Program-made: the position numbers and the translations under genes
Notes under the pieces: generated by a model
What the model saw: the letters and a program-made list of their open reading frames with translations, nothing else
The model's database searches: none
What the model was told of the DNA's origin: nothing
From: Bacillota bacterium
GTDB taxonomy: Bacteria > Bacillota > Negativicutes > Sporomusales > Sporomusaceae
DNA length: 64,000 bases
Direction of reading: 5' to 3'
Assembly (NCBI GenBank): GCA_017889705.1
Contig: JAGGAB010000035.1
Location: forward strand, 20,272-84,271
Shown here: positions 35,524-44,172 of the stretch, in pieces
Layout of the letters: each line of letters begins with the position of its first letter
Numbering within the stretch: position 1 is the stretch's first letter

Positions 35524-35678
35524 CATGTGACACATTTGGTAAAATTATAGTGAATATTGTGACAAAATTTTATATACTGCCCGCGGAATAAACCTTTTTT
35601 TTATATCAAGGATATGCTACTATAATATGGTATTAATGAGCGTACAAGCTCCCAGTGCTTTAAAGGGGTCTGAGCAGT

Positions 35679-36704
35679 ATGAATGCATTTAAGGACAAGC
35701 ACATGTCGAAATTGTGGAGTGATCCCGCCTCACGACTGCAGCTTATTATCAGACAAATGAGCGGCATTGCCGTGTTGTTTGCGACAGCCGCGGCAATTCT
35801 TAATAAAGGTCTGTATTGGCAGGTAATCATTTGTTTGGCTGGTGTGTACCTGCTTTATAATATGTTTTTGTGCTGGCGTCAGGATAAGCCGCACTTGCAG
35901 GAGTTTGTTGTTAATGTAGCGTTGTGTGCCGGGCTTACTGTAGCCGGAGCGGCTTATAGCAATGTATTATACCAACTGCTTTTGATGCGGATGGTACTTA
36001 GGGTAGGGCGCGACCGGGCAATGCGACTGACTTTGGTTATTGCCGTGGTGTTTATAGCTGCTCAGCTGGCGGCAGCCCATGTCAATACAGTCGCTTTCTG
36101 GCTGGAAATAGTTTATACAGTAATTAGCTTTGCCATGCTGTCCTTTACTGCTGTTTACATGCGCAATGTAGTAGAACGGCAATTTAAAAATGAGGGGCAG
36201 ATCGCGGAACTTATGAAAGAAAATGCCCGTCATTACGAGCTGGCCCATACCGACCAGTTGACAGGTTTGTTAAATCATCGCGCTTATTTGGAAAAGACGG
36301 CTACTTTGCCGCAATATGTTTTGTTAATTGTTGATATTGATCATTTTAAACAGTTGAATGATGCCCACGGGCATCTGTTTGGTGACCATGTCCTGGAAAT
36401 GGTCGGCAGAATGATACGTATGAGTATTCGCAGTAAGGATATGGCGTTCCGTTACGGCGGCGAGGAATTTGCGCTGGTCTTGCCGGGGACTTCGCTGGAG
36501 CTCGGGCTGAAGATTGCGGAAAGATTGCGTTTTCAGGTGTCTAACTGCGATTTTATTCATCACGGCCAACATGTTAAAATTACTATTAGTATCGGGGTAT
36601 CGCACAAGAACCCGGAGATAGCCTGTCAGGATGCGTTTAACGAGGCCGACAGTGCACTCTATCGGGCTAAGCGCCAGGGCCGTAACCAATGTGCGGTGTA
36701 TTAA
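35679..36704 (+). CDS. Membrane diguanylate cyclase
   Basis: 341 residues from ATG at 35679 (AAAGGGG). Residues ~25-165 hold five or six membrane helices with no recognisable sensory module. A short coiled coil (~165-190) leads to the GGDEF domain (~192-340): DQLTGLLNHRAYLEK, LIVDIDHFKQLNDAHGHLFGD, and active-site FRYGGEEFALVLPG. RSKD five residues before GGEEF is an intact inhibitory I-site, so product inhibition is expected. It makes c-di-GMP. It stands alone between terminators. The 5' region (35525-35678) has TATAAT at 35612-35617 with a weak -35. Confidence 0.9.
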   Translation: MNAFKDKHMSKLWSDPASRLQLIIRQMSGIAVLFATAAAILNKGLYWQVIICLAGVYLLYNMFLCWRQDKPHLQEFVVNVALCAGLTVAGAAYSNVLYQLLLMRMVLRVGRDRAMRLTLVIAVVFIAAQLAAAHVNTVAFWLEIVYTVISFAMLSFTAVYMRNVVERQFKNEGQIAELMKENARHYELAHTDQLTGLLNHRAYLEKTATLPQYVLLIVDIDHFKQLNDAHGHLFGDHVLEMVGRMIRMSIRSKDMAFRYGGEEFALVLPGTSLELGLKIAERLRFQVSNCDFIHHGQHVKITISIGVSHKNPEIACQDAFNEADSALYRAKRQGRNQCAVY

Positions 36705-36744
36705 GAGAAAAAGAGTATAAGCGGAAGTATAACTCAAATCGTAC

Positions 36745-36782
36745 AGGCTGTCGTGCTAACTAATTAGTATGATGGCCTTTTT
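36745..36782 (+). terminator. Terminator of the diguanylate cyclase gene
   Basis: A 15-bp stem from AGGC to GCCT with several G-U pairs around CTAA, followed by TTTTT. Confidence 0.75.
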
Positions 36783-36819
36783 CATGTACTAGAATTATAA
36801 GTTTTAGGATGTGATGAAA

Positions 36820-37115
36820 CTACGTATCCCCTCGTAACCCCCGTACTCCCAACGGCCTTTGCCGGAAAAAGCGTTCCGCAGGAGAAAAGCCGGGTGATAT
36901 TCCGTTAAGCAATCCGTACTGTTTGAGCGCAGTTTGCGAATTTTAGGAAGAGCACCCGGATTTTCAGGTCCGCGCATTGAAAAGGAGAGTTTATCATACA
37001 GCTATGAAAGCAAATCTCTACCGGAACAGGTTAGCGTATGGAGGCTTCAGGCCTAGACTGGCCTAGACTTTTTGGGTACTTTTGGGGGGATGCCAAAAGT
37101 ACCGTTTGCCCCTTG
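36820..37115 (+). repeat. Structured noncoding element, probably a dispersed intergenic repeat
   Basis: This part of the 513-base gap has no credible ORF. CCGGGTG-TATTCC (about 36893-36906) pairs with GGAAGAGCACCCGG (about 36947-36960). Its loop contains CTGTTTGAGCGCAGTTTGCG. Further on are GGCCTAGACT twice in tandem (about 37053-37074) and GGTACTTTT pairing with AAAAGTACC (about 37077-37105). The order of blocks resembles intergenic repeats I recall from Sporomusa-type genomes, which cannot be checked here. No Shine-Dalgarno or coding bias is visible. Confidence 0.45.
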
Positions 37116-37156
37116 TATTTCATCGATTATATTAATAACGCGAATTAGATTTTCAT

Positions 37157-37214
37157 AAAAAGGGACCATCGCTCGCGATAATTCTATATCGCTCTGGCGA
37201 CAGTCCCGTTTTTC
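37157..37214 (-). terminator. Terminator of hcp (bidirectional)
   Basis: AAAAAGGGAC pairs with GTCCCGTTTTT. An inner TCGC-AGCGATA / TATCG-AGCGA stem makes it long. The T-run on the minus strand serves hcp. Confidence 0.75.
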
Positions 37215-37217
37215 GTA

Positions 37218-38516
37218 CTAGCCCAAGATAGCTTTCAAATCTTCATCCGGAGTGGTAATGAGTTTGAGACCAAAGTTCTCACTTAACACGTTAAGCACTC
37301 CTGGGGTTAAGAAGGCCGGTGCTGAAGGGCCGATTCGAATGTTTTTGACACCAAGATGCAGCAGGGTAAGCAAGATCGCAACTGCCTTTTGTTCAAACCA
37401 TGATAAGACAAAGGATAGTGGCAGATCATTTACACCGCAGTTAAATACTTTAGCCAGGGCAACAGCCACCTGAATGCCGGAGAAGGCATTATTGCATTGG
37501 CCAAGGTCGATCAGGCGGGGAATGCCGTCAATTGTGCCAAAGTCAAGGTGATTGAAGCGATACTTGCCGCAGGCTACTGTAAGGATAATGCAATCTTGTG
37601 GTACTTTTTCAGCCAGTTCGGTGTAGTAGTTGCGTCCGGGTTTGGCGCCGTCGCAGCCGCCAATCAAGAAGAAACGCTTGATTTTGCCGGCTTTGACTGC
37701 ATCGACAATTTTGTCGGCAAGGCCAAGGATAGCATTATGATGGAAGCCGGTTGTGAGCGTGTAATCTCCGGCTTGTTCCGGTAATTGCGGCAGAGCTTTG
37801 GCTTTGGCGATTAGTACGGAGAAGTCGCGGTCGGCGATATGATTGCCATCCTGCAGACCTGTTACGCTGCGGGTAAAGATCCGGTCAGCATAAGTTTGCC
37901 CTGCTGTCAGCGGCATAACACAGTTAGTAGTAACTAAAATTGCGCCGGGGAAGGCTTCGAATTCTGTGCGCTGGTTCTGCCAGGCAGTACCGTAATTGCC
38001 GACAAGGTGTTTATATTTATTGAGTTCGGGATAAGCATGGCCTGGCAGCATTTCACCATGAGTATAGATGTTGATGCCTGTGTCTTCGGTTTGTTTTAAC
38101 AGTTCTTCTAAGTCTAAGAGGTCATGACCGGTTACCAGGATGCCGTGGCCTGCTTTAAAGCCGGTAAATACTTCGGTAGGAACAGGTGAGCCAAAATGCG
38201 CGACATGGGCCTTGTCTAACAGTTCCATGACTTTGAGGTTGATGTCACCACATTTGAGTACCATTTCAATATGTTTTTCCAGGCTGAAGTTAACATTGGT
38301 TAAGGTAAAAAAGAGAGCATCATGCGCAAAGGCATCTACGGCCTCGTCACGGGCACCAAGCTCACGCGCGTGGTGCGCATAGGCAGCAATCCCTTTGAGA
38401 CCGAAAATCAGAGTATCCTGCAGGCTGGCGATGTCCTCATTTTTTCCGCAGACACCAACCTTAGTACATCCGGAACCGCCTGCTGTCTGTTCACATTGAT
38501 AGCAAAACATACTCAT
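37218..38516 (-). CDS. hcp: Hybrid-cluster protein / hydroxylamine reductase, short class III form
   Basis: 432 residues from ATG at 38516. The N-terminus MSMFCYQCEQTAGG has Cys spaced CX2CX8CX5C, which binds the cubane cluster. GGCDGAKPGRNYYTE, ILTVACGKYRFN, CNNAFSGIQVAVALAKVF and SWFEQKAVAILLTLLHLGVKNIRIGP give the hybrid 4Fe-2O-2S cluster ligands. Length is ~100 residues below the 530-550 of classes I and II, as in class III proteins that lack part of the helical domain. Proposed roles are reduction of hydroxylamine or NO during nitrosative stress. A CRP/FNR-type palindrome lies at -41.5 of the predicted promoter. Confidence 0.95.
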   Translation of the reverse strand: MSMFCYQCEQTAGGSGCTKVGVCGKNEDIASLQDTLIFGLKGIAAYAHHARELGARDEAVDAFAHDALFFTLTNVNFSLEKHIEMVLKCGDINLKVMELLDKAHVAHFGSPVPTEVFTGFKAGHGILVTGHDLLDLEELLKQTEDTGINIYTHGEMLPGHAYPELNKYKHLVGNYGTAWQNQRTEFEAFPGAILVTTNCVMPLTAGQTYADRIFTRSVTGLQDGNHIADRDFSVLIAKAKALPQLPEQAGDYTLTTGFHHNAILGLADKIVDAVKAGKIKRFFLIGGCDGAKPGRNYYTELAEKVPQDCIILTVACGKYRFNHLDFGTIDGIPRLIDLGQCNNAFSGIQVAVALAKVFNCGVNDLPLSFVLSWFEQKAVAILLTLLHLGVKNIRIGPSAPAFLTPGVLNVLSENFGLKLITTPDEDLKAILG

Positions 38517-38550
38517 TATGTATCCCCCTTGTTATTGAACTTATACTTTT

Positions 38551-38556
38551 ATTATA
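38551..38556 (-). promoter_or_regulatory. hcp -10 box (TATAAT) without a recognisable -35
   Basis: TATAAT on the minus strand, 35 bases upstream of the hcp start. The -35 region has no TTGACA-like hexamer, as expected for an activator-dependent promoter. Confidence 0.55.
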
Positions 38557-38577
38557 GGGGGTAAAATTAAGGAGGAC

Positions 38578-38593
38578 TGTGATTCGTATCACA
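38578..38593 (-). promoter_or_regulatory. CRP/FNR-family (HcpR-like) operator of hcp
   Basis: TGTGA-N6-TCACA, embedded in a longer perfect palindrome AGGACTGTGAT-N4-ATCACAGTCCT (38573-38598). Its centre is 29 bases before the -10 box, placing it at -41.5, the class II activator position. From memory, HcpR of the CRP/FNR family uses such a site at hcp genes. The hairpin could also act as a weak terminator for the FtsA-like gene that ends at 38609. Confidence 0.6.
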
Positions 38594-38608
38594 GTCCTGT
38601 ATAGTTTT

Positions 38609-40750
38609 TTATTTATTCTCAGTGACCTGAATGGTTACACTGTCACCGTTTTTGACGAAAGCCGTATATTCTGTGGGCATATTATTTAAAAGCACATTGA
38701 TTCTGGCTGTAACCGGCAAACTACGCGGATCAAAATCGGCAGCTAATAACACATCACTGATCATTGGCTGAAGATCCGGTGCGGAAGTAAAAACAATATT
38801 GCTGCCGGTAGGAGCAGGCTGATTAATGTCGGCATGGAGCCCATCTACCAGTACGGTATAACGGCGGGTAGGAATAATACAAGGTGAGCCGTTAAAGGAA
38901 ACCTTCATAGCACCTTCAGCAGTATCCTGGTTAATTCCTAAAATTTCCGCAAGCGTTGGCGGCGGAGCTTGGTGTATTTCGATACTATTACCCGCGGCTA
39001 TCATGGCAGTAGGGGCGGCCTCTTCCTTGTCGATAGTGTATTTGGGCCAGATAGTGTATGCGCGCTCAACGCCATTAACCTGATAAACATATTCGGTTTG
39101 GGCAAAAGCAAGATTCAACTGGCGTAATGCTTCGGGAAGCGTGAGCTTTGACGTCGCGCAGATTTCATCGCGATCCTGTAAAATCGAGTCAGGCTTGGCA
39201 GGAATGCCATTAATGGTTATTGGCAGTTCTAGTTGATAATCTTCGCCTTCAACAGTAATGAAGAGTGGCTCAGGTATTTCTACAATATCTTCAAGGCGCG
39301 GTGCCGGTGATGTACCGTCAGTACCAAGGTTTACGGTAACGATATCCTGATCTTGCAAGTCATCTGTTAACCTGGCAGGCTGATTGTTAACCAGAATTTC
39401 GCCAGGGCTGCCGTGACTGCCGGCGATAAACTGAGTTTTGCTGTTTACCGTAATAGTCAGCCCCATGCCGGGGCGACCACGCAGCGCCCGGATGTCGATG
39501 CCGGCCGCAAGTAGTGCATCGGCTACCGTTAATTTGCTCAAATTGAATAAACGGATGGCCCGGTTATTTAACGTTATATTTATAAAGTTTAGCGTATGGC
39601 CGCCAGCCAGCTTCAAAATGCCAAGCGGTGTAACTGAATCCGGTGTGCAGAGTGTGGCAGGTATGTTGGCAATGCCTTCAATGGAATCCGGGCGGCGAAT
39701 CGCCACTCTGGCAGGCGGCATGGCAAGTGCTTCTGCCAGGGTCGCTGGCAGAAGCGGGGTCAGAGCACCACCGCCAACCAACAATACAGCCTGTGGGCAT
39801 TCTGTGTTAAGGCTCATTATTTCTGAGGCGATAGCCTGCGCGAGCTCACAAACCTTGGGAGTAATAGCATTAATAATATCCTGAGCGGCAACTTCTTGCT
39901 GCATACCTAATACATCGGTAAAGCAGACATTTTTAGTAGGATCATCTAATTGACGTTTGACAGATTCGGCAACATTAAAATCCAGCAGGTAGCTTTGGGA
40001 GATGGCCTCGGTAATTTCATCACCGGCAAACGGAACCATGCCATAGGCAATGACTGAGCCGTCGCGGGTAATAGCAACGTCAGAAGTACCAGCACCTACG
40101 TCAATAAGCACCAGGTTAAGGTGACGCATGGTGGAGGGGATCAGCACATTAATGGCGGCAATAGGTTCTAGTGTAAGGGTGGCCATTTCTAGTCCTACGG
40201 CCTGAATGGCCGATTGCAAGGAGTCAATTACCTGGCGGGGCAGGAAAGTTGCAATCGCTTCAATCGAGGAAAGTTTTCCCCGCTGGCCAACAAGGCTTTT
40301 TATGCGGGTTCCATCTAAGGTATAGCTGATGACGCTATAGCCTACACAGTAATAATCAGTCGGATCGGGGACAGTACCTGAGGAAGCCAGTTCAGCCTGA
40401 GCTGTTTGAATAGCGGCTAGTTCAAGAGAACGTTCGTCTTCCGGAGTTAGGGCACCGCGGGAGGTGGTATCTAAGTTGGCTGTAACCCTAAGGGTGCACA
40501 GCGCACGGCCGGCGGCAGCCACGGCTACCTTGGTAAGCTTGCCGGTCGAATCTTCCAGGCGGTTTTTTACATTAGCCAGTACTTGGGCTACTTCCCTTAC
40601 ATCGTGAATTTGACCGTCAAGCATGGCACGGGTGTGATGCTCTTCCCGGTCTGACGCCAACAGTTTTATTGTGTTATCTTCCATTTCGCCGACAAGGCCG
40701 ACAACGCTGCGGGTGCCGATATCCAAGGCAAAGAGGAGTTCTTTATCCAT
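38609..40750 (-). CDS. FtsA/PilM-like actin-fold ATPase with a repeated beta-rich C-terminus
   Basis: 713 residues. Residues ~1-375 are an FtsA-like domain: LFALDIGTRSVVGLVGE (phosphate 1), LNLVLIDVGAGTSDVAITRDG (phosphate 2), VLLVGGGALTPLL (adenosine). Residues ~380-713 carry four loose repeats with a VNN/ING-x-P element and a later QDQD, QDRDE or NGDSV turn before a beta strand: about VNNQPARLTDD, INGIPAKPDS, VDGLHADINQ and LNNMPTEYTA. This layout resembles ubiquitin-like beta-grasp modules (ThiS/MoaD style), by pattern only. Such long FtsA-like proteins occur in clostridial lineages with unknown role. No amphipathic membrane tail typical of FtsA is visible at the end. Confidence 0.75.
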   Translation of the reverse strand: MDKELLFALDIGTRSVVGLVGEMEDNTIKLLASDREEHHTRAMLDGQIHDVREVAQVLANVKNRLEDSTGKLTKVAVAAAGRALCTLRVTANLDTTSRGALTPEDERSLELAAIQTAQAELASSGTVPDPTDYYCVGYSVISYTLDGTRIKSLVGQRGKLSSIEAIATFLPRQVIDSLQSAIQAVGLEMATLTLEPIAAINVLIPSTMRHLNLVLIDVGAGTSDVAITRDGSVIAYGMVPFAGDEITEAISQSYLLDFNVAESVKRQLDDPTKNVCFTDVLGMQQEVAAQDIINAITPKVCELAQAIASEIMSLNTECPQAVLLVGGGALTPLLPATLAEALAMPPARVAIRRPDSIEGIANIPATLCTPDSVTPLGILKLAGGHTLNFINITLNNRAIRLFNLSKLTVADALLAAGIDIRALRGRPGMGLTITVNSKTQFIAGSHGSPGEILVNNQPARLTDDLQDQDIVTVNLGTDGTSPAPRLEDIVEIPEPLFITVEGEDYQLELPITINGIPAKPDSILQDRDEICATSKLTLPEALRQLNLAFAQTEYVYQVNGVERAYTIWPKYTIDKEEAAPTAMIAAGNSIEIHQAPPPTLAEILGINQDTAEGAMKVSFNGSPCIIPTRRYTVLVDGLHADINQPAPTGSNIVFTSAPDLQPMISDVLLAADFDPRSLPVTARINVLLNNMPTEYTAFVKNGDSVTIQVTENK

Positions 40751-40917
40751 AATTGCTCCTTACTTTCAAAAAAATATAATTGTTTTTAATTTCGCCGAAT
40801 CTTGTCAGGTTTCCTTTTAATTATAATAATATTTAGGAATGTTTGCGTATTTTGGCGAATCAGGTAAAGCGTTTGTCTGGCGCAGGCATTTAGGCAAGTA
40901 GTGATTTTTTTGTGTAT

Positions 40918-40946
40918 TTGCAGTAATTTATTTGGTAAGATATAAG
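40918..40946 (+). promoter_or_regulatory. SigA promoter of the fakB-fakA unit
   Basis: TTGCAG (40918-40923), 17-base spacer, TATAAG (40941-40946), 29 bases before the TTG start at 40975. Confidence 0.5.
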
Positions 40947-40974
40947 AGAGAGCTGGAGAGAGGAGTTTGCAAGA

Positions 40975-41811
40975 TTGCAAAACATACATATAGTGGTTGA
41001 CAGTACTGCCAACATACCAACAGAAATGCTGGCAGCACATGATAATCTTCATGTTGTGCCGCTAAAGGTTATTCTCGGCGAGCATGAGTGGAATGAACCT
41101 GAGCTGACTACCACTCATTTGTTCGAAAAAATCGGGGAACTAAGGGTACATCCCCGGACATCGCAACCGGCACCAGGCGACTTTGCTCAAGTTCTTACCC
41201 CGGCTGCTGAAGGTCATCCGGTCATTGTGATTTGCCTGTCAGGTGGATTAAGCGGAACTGTTGATGGAGCCAGAGCGGCGGCAAAAGCATATAAAGGCCG
41301 GGAAATCTATGTTATTGATTCGTGTACAGGAGCAATTGGTGTCACGAAAATGGCGGAGAAAGCGCTAGCTATGGCGGCAGCCGGTGAAGAGGCTAAGGTC
41401 ATTACCGAACACCTGCAGCGTATGGCGGCAGCAACGCACACCTTGTTTACTGTGGATTCGTTAGAGTATTTGCATAAGGGCGGGCGGATCGGCGGTGCGG
41501 CAGCTTTATTTGGCTCTATTCTTCAGATTAAGCCTATTCTTACTTTGCAGGACGGCAAGGTGCAGGTGCTTGACAAGGTTCGTACCAAGCCGAGAGCTAT
41601 TGCCCGCATGCTGGATGAGCTTGCCAGGCATGATACCTTAGATTACATTGGCGTCGTCGACGGAGGCGAACCCGTTGTGGTCGAGGAAATAATCGATACC
41701 ATTCGACGCCGGTATCCCGATATTCCTGTAGCAAAATCTGTTCTTGGTTCGGTCTTAGGGGCGCATTTGGGGCCTAGAATTATCGGACTGATATTTCAAA
41801 GCAAGCTGTAA
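40975..41811 (+). CDS. DegV-family fatty-acid-binding protein (FakB type)
   Basis: 278 residues from TTG at 40975; GAGAGAGGAG lies at the right distance. IHIVVDSTANIPTEML, HPRTSQPAPGDFAQVL, VICLSGGLSGTVDGA, TVDSLEYLHKGGRIG and ILQIKPILTLQDGKV are the DegV signatures that line the fatty-acid tunnel and its carboxylate-binding Ser/Thr. In known systems FakB presents a fatty acid to the kinase FakA. The kinase gene follows 17 bases later, which supports the pairing. Chain preference cannot be read from the sequence. Confidence 0.9.
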   Translation: MQNIHIVVDSTANIPTEMLAAHDNLHVVPLKVILGEHEWNEPELTTTHLFEKIGELRVHPRTSQPAPGDFAQVLTPAAEGHPVIVICLSGGLSGTVDGARAAAKAYKGREIYVIDSCTGAIGVTKMAEKALAMAAAGEEAKVITEHLQRMAAATHTLFTVDSLEYLHKGGRIGGAAALFGSILQIKPILTLQDGKVQVLDKVRTKPRAIARMLDELARHDTLDYIGVVDGGEPVVVEEIIDTIRRRYPDIPVAKSVLGSVLGAHLGPRIIGLIFQSKL

Positions 41812-41828
41812 GGAAAGGAGATAATACT

Positions 41829-43463
41829 GTGCAGCCAAGTGTTGATGTAATCGATGGCAAGGATTTTCGCCGCATGATTTCCGGAGCCTACAGCGAGTTT
41901 ATGCGTGAACACGAATATATAAATAGTATGAATGTCTTTCCGGTTCCTGATGGTGATACCGGCACCAATATGCTGCTGACACTAGGGGCGGTAGCCAAAG
42001 CCGTAGGCGAAGCTCCTGATGAGGGCATTGGATCACTGGCGCGGCGGGGGGCGGACAGTGCCATTATGGGCGCCAGAGGCAATTCAGGCGTTATCTTATC
42101 CCAACTGCTCAGAGGTATTGCCAGAGGTTTGTCAGGGAAAGACACGGCGACTTCAGCTGAAGTCGGCAAAGCTTTTCAGTATGGAGTGCTATATGCGTAC
42201 CGGGCTGTTGCCAGACCGGTGGAAGGCACTATTTTGACGGTAGCCAAAGGCATTGCCAAAGGAACTCAGCGAGCGGTGCGGGAACATGCGGTGTTTGCCG
42301 ATATTTTAAAAGCGGCGATTGCTGCCGGCCAGGAAGAACTTCGTAAAACGCCGGAACTATTACCGGCGCTCAAAGCGGCCGGAGTGGTTGACGCCGGCGG
42401 GCAGGGGCTGATTGTTTTTCTGACAGGCTGTTTGGAGGGGCTGGAAGGACGGTTTAGCGGGCCGGAGGCCGATTTTGGCCGAACCCTTACGGTAACAGGT
42501 ATTGACCAGGATATTTCTATTTCTCATCCATATTGTACCGAGTTTATTGTGAAAAAATTTGCTGCCAGTTTGAAGGAAGTTAAACGCCAACTTGAGCGAA
42601 TGGGTGAATCGCTGGTGCTTGCCTTAGGTGAAAATATTTTAAAAGTACATATTCATACCGCCCACCCGGGGGCTGTGCTGGAATCAGCTATCGCCTGGGG
42701 GACGCTTCATGATATCAAAATCGACAACATGGCTGACCAGCATCGCACGACAATGGAACTGGAGACTGTTAGGACAAAACTGCCGATTGCCGCCGAGCAG
42801 AGCAAGGCTGCACTGGCAATCATCAGTGTAGCGGCAGGCGACGGGCTGGTTGACATTATGCAGCAGCTTGGCGCCAGCATTATTATTGCCGGCGGACAAA
42901 CCATGAACCCGCCTGTGGAAGAATTTATTACAGCCGTCCATAATGGCCCGGCTGAGCAATATATTATTTTGCCAAATAACAAAAATATTGTTTTGGCGGC
43001 GGCGCAGGCCAAAAAACTTTTGGGTGAAAAGGTGGAGGTTGTGCCCACCACCAATGTGCCGCAGGGCCTTGCCGCCATTTTGGCGTTTGAGCCGGACAGT
43101 CCGCTGGCGGCTAATCTTGCGCGCATGACCGAAGCGCAAACAACTGTCAGAGCTGGCAGCATTACAACCGCTGTGCGGGACTCCAGTGTTAATGGGCAGC
43201 TGGTGCCTGAAGGGTCTTATATTGGCATAATTGACGGCAGTGTGGCTGTATGGGCAGAGGAGTTGGCGCAGGTAGTATCGAAACTTGTCAAACAGTTGGC
43301 AACATCTGATAGCAGTATGGTCAGCTTGTATTATGGCGCCGAACTTACCGGGGAGGAAGCTGAGGAAATAGCAGAGCGGCTTGCCAGGGAGGTTGCCGAG
43401 CTTGAAGTAGAGGTGTATTTTGGCGGCCAACCGTTATATCCATTTATTGTAAGTGTTGAGTGA
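41829..43463 (+). CDS. fakA: Fatty acid kinase FakA-like (DAK2/YloV family)
   Basis: 544 residues from GTG at 41829 (GGAAAGGAG). Residues ~8-205 are the DhaL kinase domain: MNVFPVPDGDTGTNMLLTLG holds the Asp residues for Mg-ATP, and GARGNSGVILSQLLRG the nucleotide loop. A middle domain and a DegV-related C-terminal domain follow (~310-540: IIIAGGQTMNPPVEEF, ILPNNKNIVLAAAQAK). It phosphorylates fatty acids bound to FakB, feeding phospholipid synthesis. Length equals that of YloV. Confidence 0.92.
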   Translation: MQPSVDVIDGKDFRRMISGAYSEFMREHEYINSMNVFPVPDGDTGTNMLLTLGAVAKAVGEAPDEGIGSLARRGADSAIMGARGNSGVILSQLLRGIARGLSGKDTATSAEVGKAFQYGVLYAYRAVARPVEGTILTVAKGIAKGTQRAVREHAVFADILKAAIAAGQEELRKTPELLPALKAAGVVDAGGQGLIVFLTGCLEGLEGRFSGPEADFGRTLTVTGIDQDISISHPYCTEFIVKKFAASLKEVKRQLERMGESLVLALGENILKVHIHTAHPGAVLESAIAWGTLHDIKIDNMADQHRTTMELETVRTKLPIAAEQSKAALAIISVAAGDGLVDIMQQLGASIIIAGGQTMNPPVEEFITAVHNGPAEQYIILPNNKNIVLAAAQAKKLLGEKVEVVPTTNVPQGLAAILAFEPDSPLAANLARMTEAQTTVRAGSITTAVRDSSVNGQLVPEGSYIGIIDGSVAVWAEELAQVVSKLVKQLATSDSSMVSLYYGAELTGEEAEEIAERLAREVAELEVEVYFGGQPLYPFIVSVE

Positions 43464-43525
43464 GTAAACAGGCGCTGATTGGGAGTGGCAAGAGGTGCCT
43501 CGTGAAATGAAGGAAGTGGATTGCT

Positions 43526-44170
43526 GTGTTAAGTTCATTAAGCATTACTGATTTTGCTGCAAAACTGGCTTCAGATGAAGTGCCACCAGGAGGTGGGAGT
43601 ACGGCGGCTGTTTATGGATTAATGGCTGCGTCGCTGATCGAGATGGCGATTACGTATTCTCAAAAGCACCAAGAACCAGCACTAACCAGTGGAATTTTCC
43701 TGGAAAAGCAGGCTGATTTGGCCAGACTGCATATTGAACTAACCATATTGGTTGACCGTGATGCCTTGGCTTTGCGGAGCTTACTATCTGCGGCGGGGTT
43801 GCCGGAAAGCAGTGGGGAACAGCAAAAGGTGCGCAATCTGGCGTTGCAAAAGGCGCTTAAACAAGCGGCGGAAGTACCACTGGAGACAGCCAGAGCCTGT
43901 TTGGAGGTCATGGAAATTGGTAAAGCCATTATCGGCATTGTGGACAAAATGGTAGTGAGTGATTTGATGGCAGGTGTGGTGGCAGCTCATGCAGGTATTA
44001 CCGCCAGCTTGTTAAGTACGGCCATTAACCTTGAGGAACTTCAGGATGAAGCGTTGGTCAGCGGCCTTAGCGGTCAGGTTTATCTGATTCGCACAACCGG
44101 CAATGAGCTGAAAACGGCTATGGAAGAATTAGTATATAGCAATGCGCCATTTACTGTATTGCGGAGTTAA
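43526..44170 (+). CDS. Cyclodeaminase/cyclohydrolase family protein (FTCD-C/FchA-like)
   Basis: 214 residues from GTG at 43526. SITDFAAKLASDEVPPGGGSTAAV followed by a helical core is the signature of the small family that includes methenyltetrahydrofolate cyclohydrolase FchA and the cyclodeaminase half of formiminotransferase-cyclodeaminase. It would interconvert one-carbon tetrahydrofolate species, plausible in an acetogen or purine or histidine fermenter. No formiminotransferase lies nearby, so exact activity is open. It lies 62 bases after fakA and 3 bases before a GGDEF gene. Confidence 0.85.
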   Translation: MLSSLSITDFAAKLASDEVPPGGGSTAAVYGLMAASLIEMAITYSQKHQEPALTSGIFLEKQADLARLHIELTILVDRDALALRSLLSAAGLPESSGEQQKVRNLALQKALKQAAEVPLETARACLEVMEIGKAIIGIVDKMVVSDLMAGVVAAHAGITASLLSTAINLEELQDEALVSGLSGQVYLIRTTGNELKTAMEELVYSNAPFTVLRS

Positions 44171-44172
44171 GT

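Noticed and set aside
42684..43430. 248-residue antisense ORF inside fakA
   Set aside because: It is a shadow of the GC-skewed third codon positions of a well-identified gene; no ribosome site and no domain.
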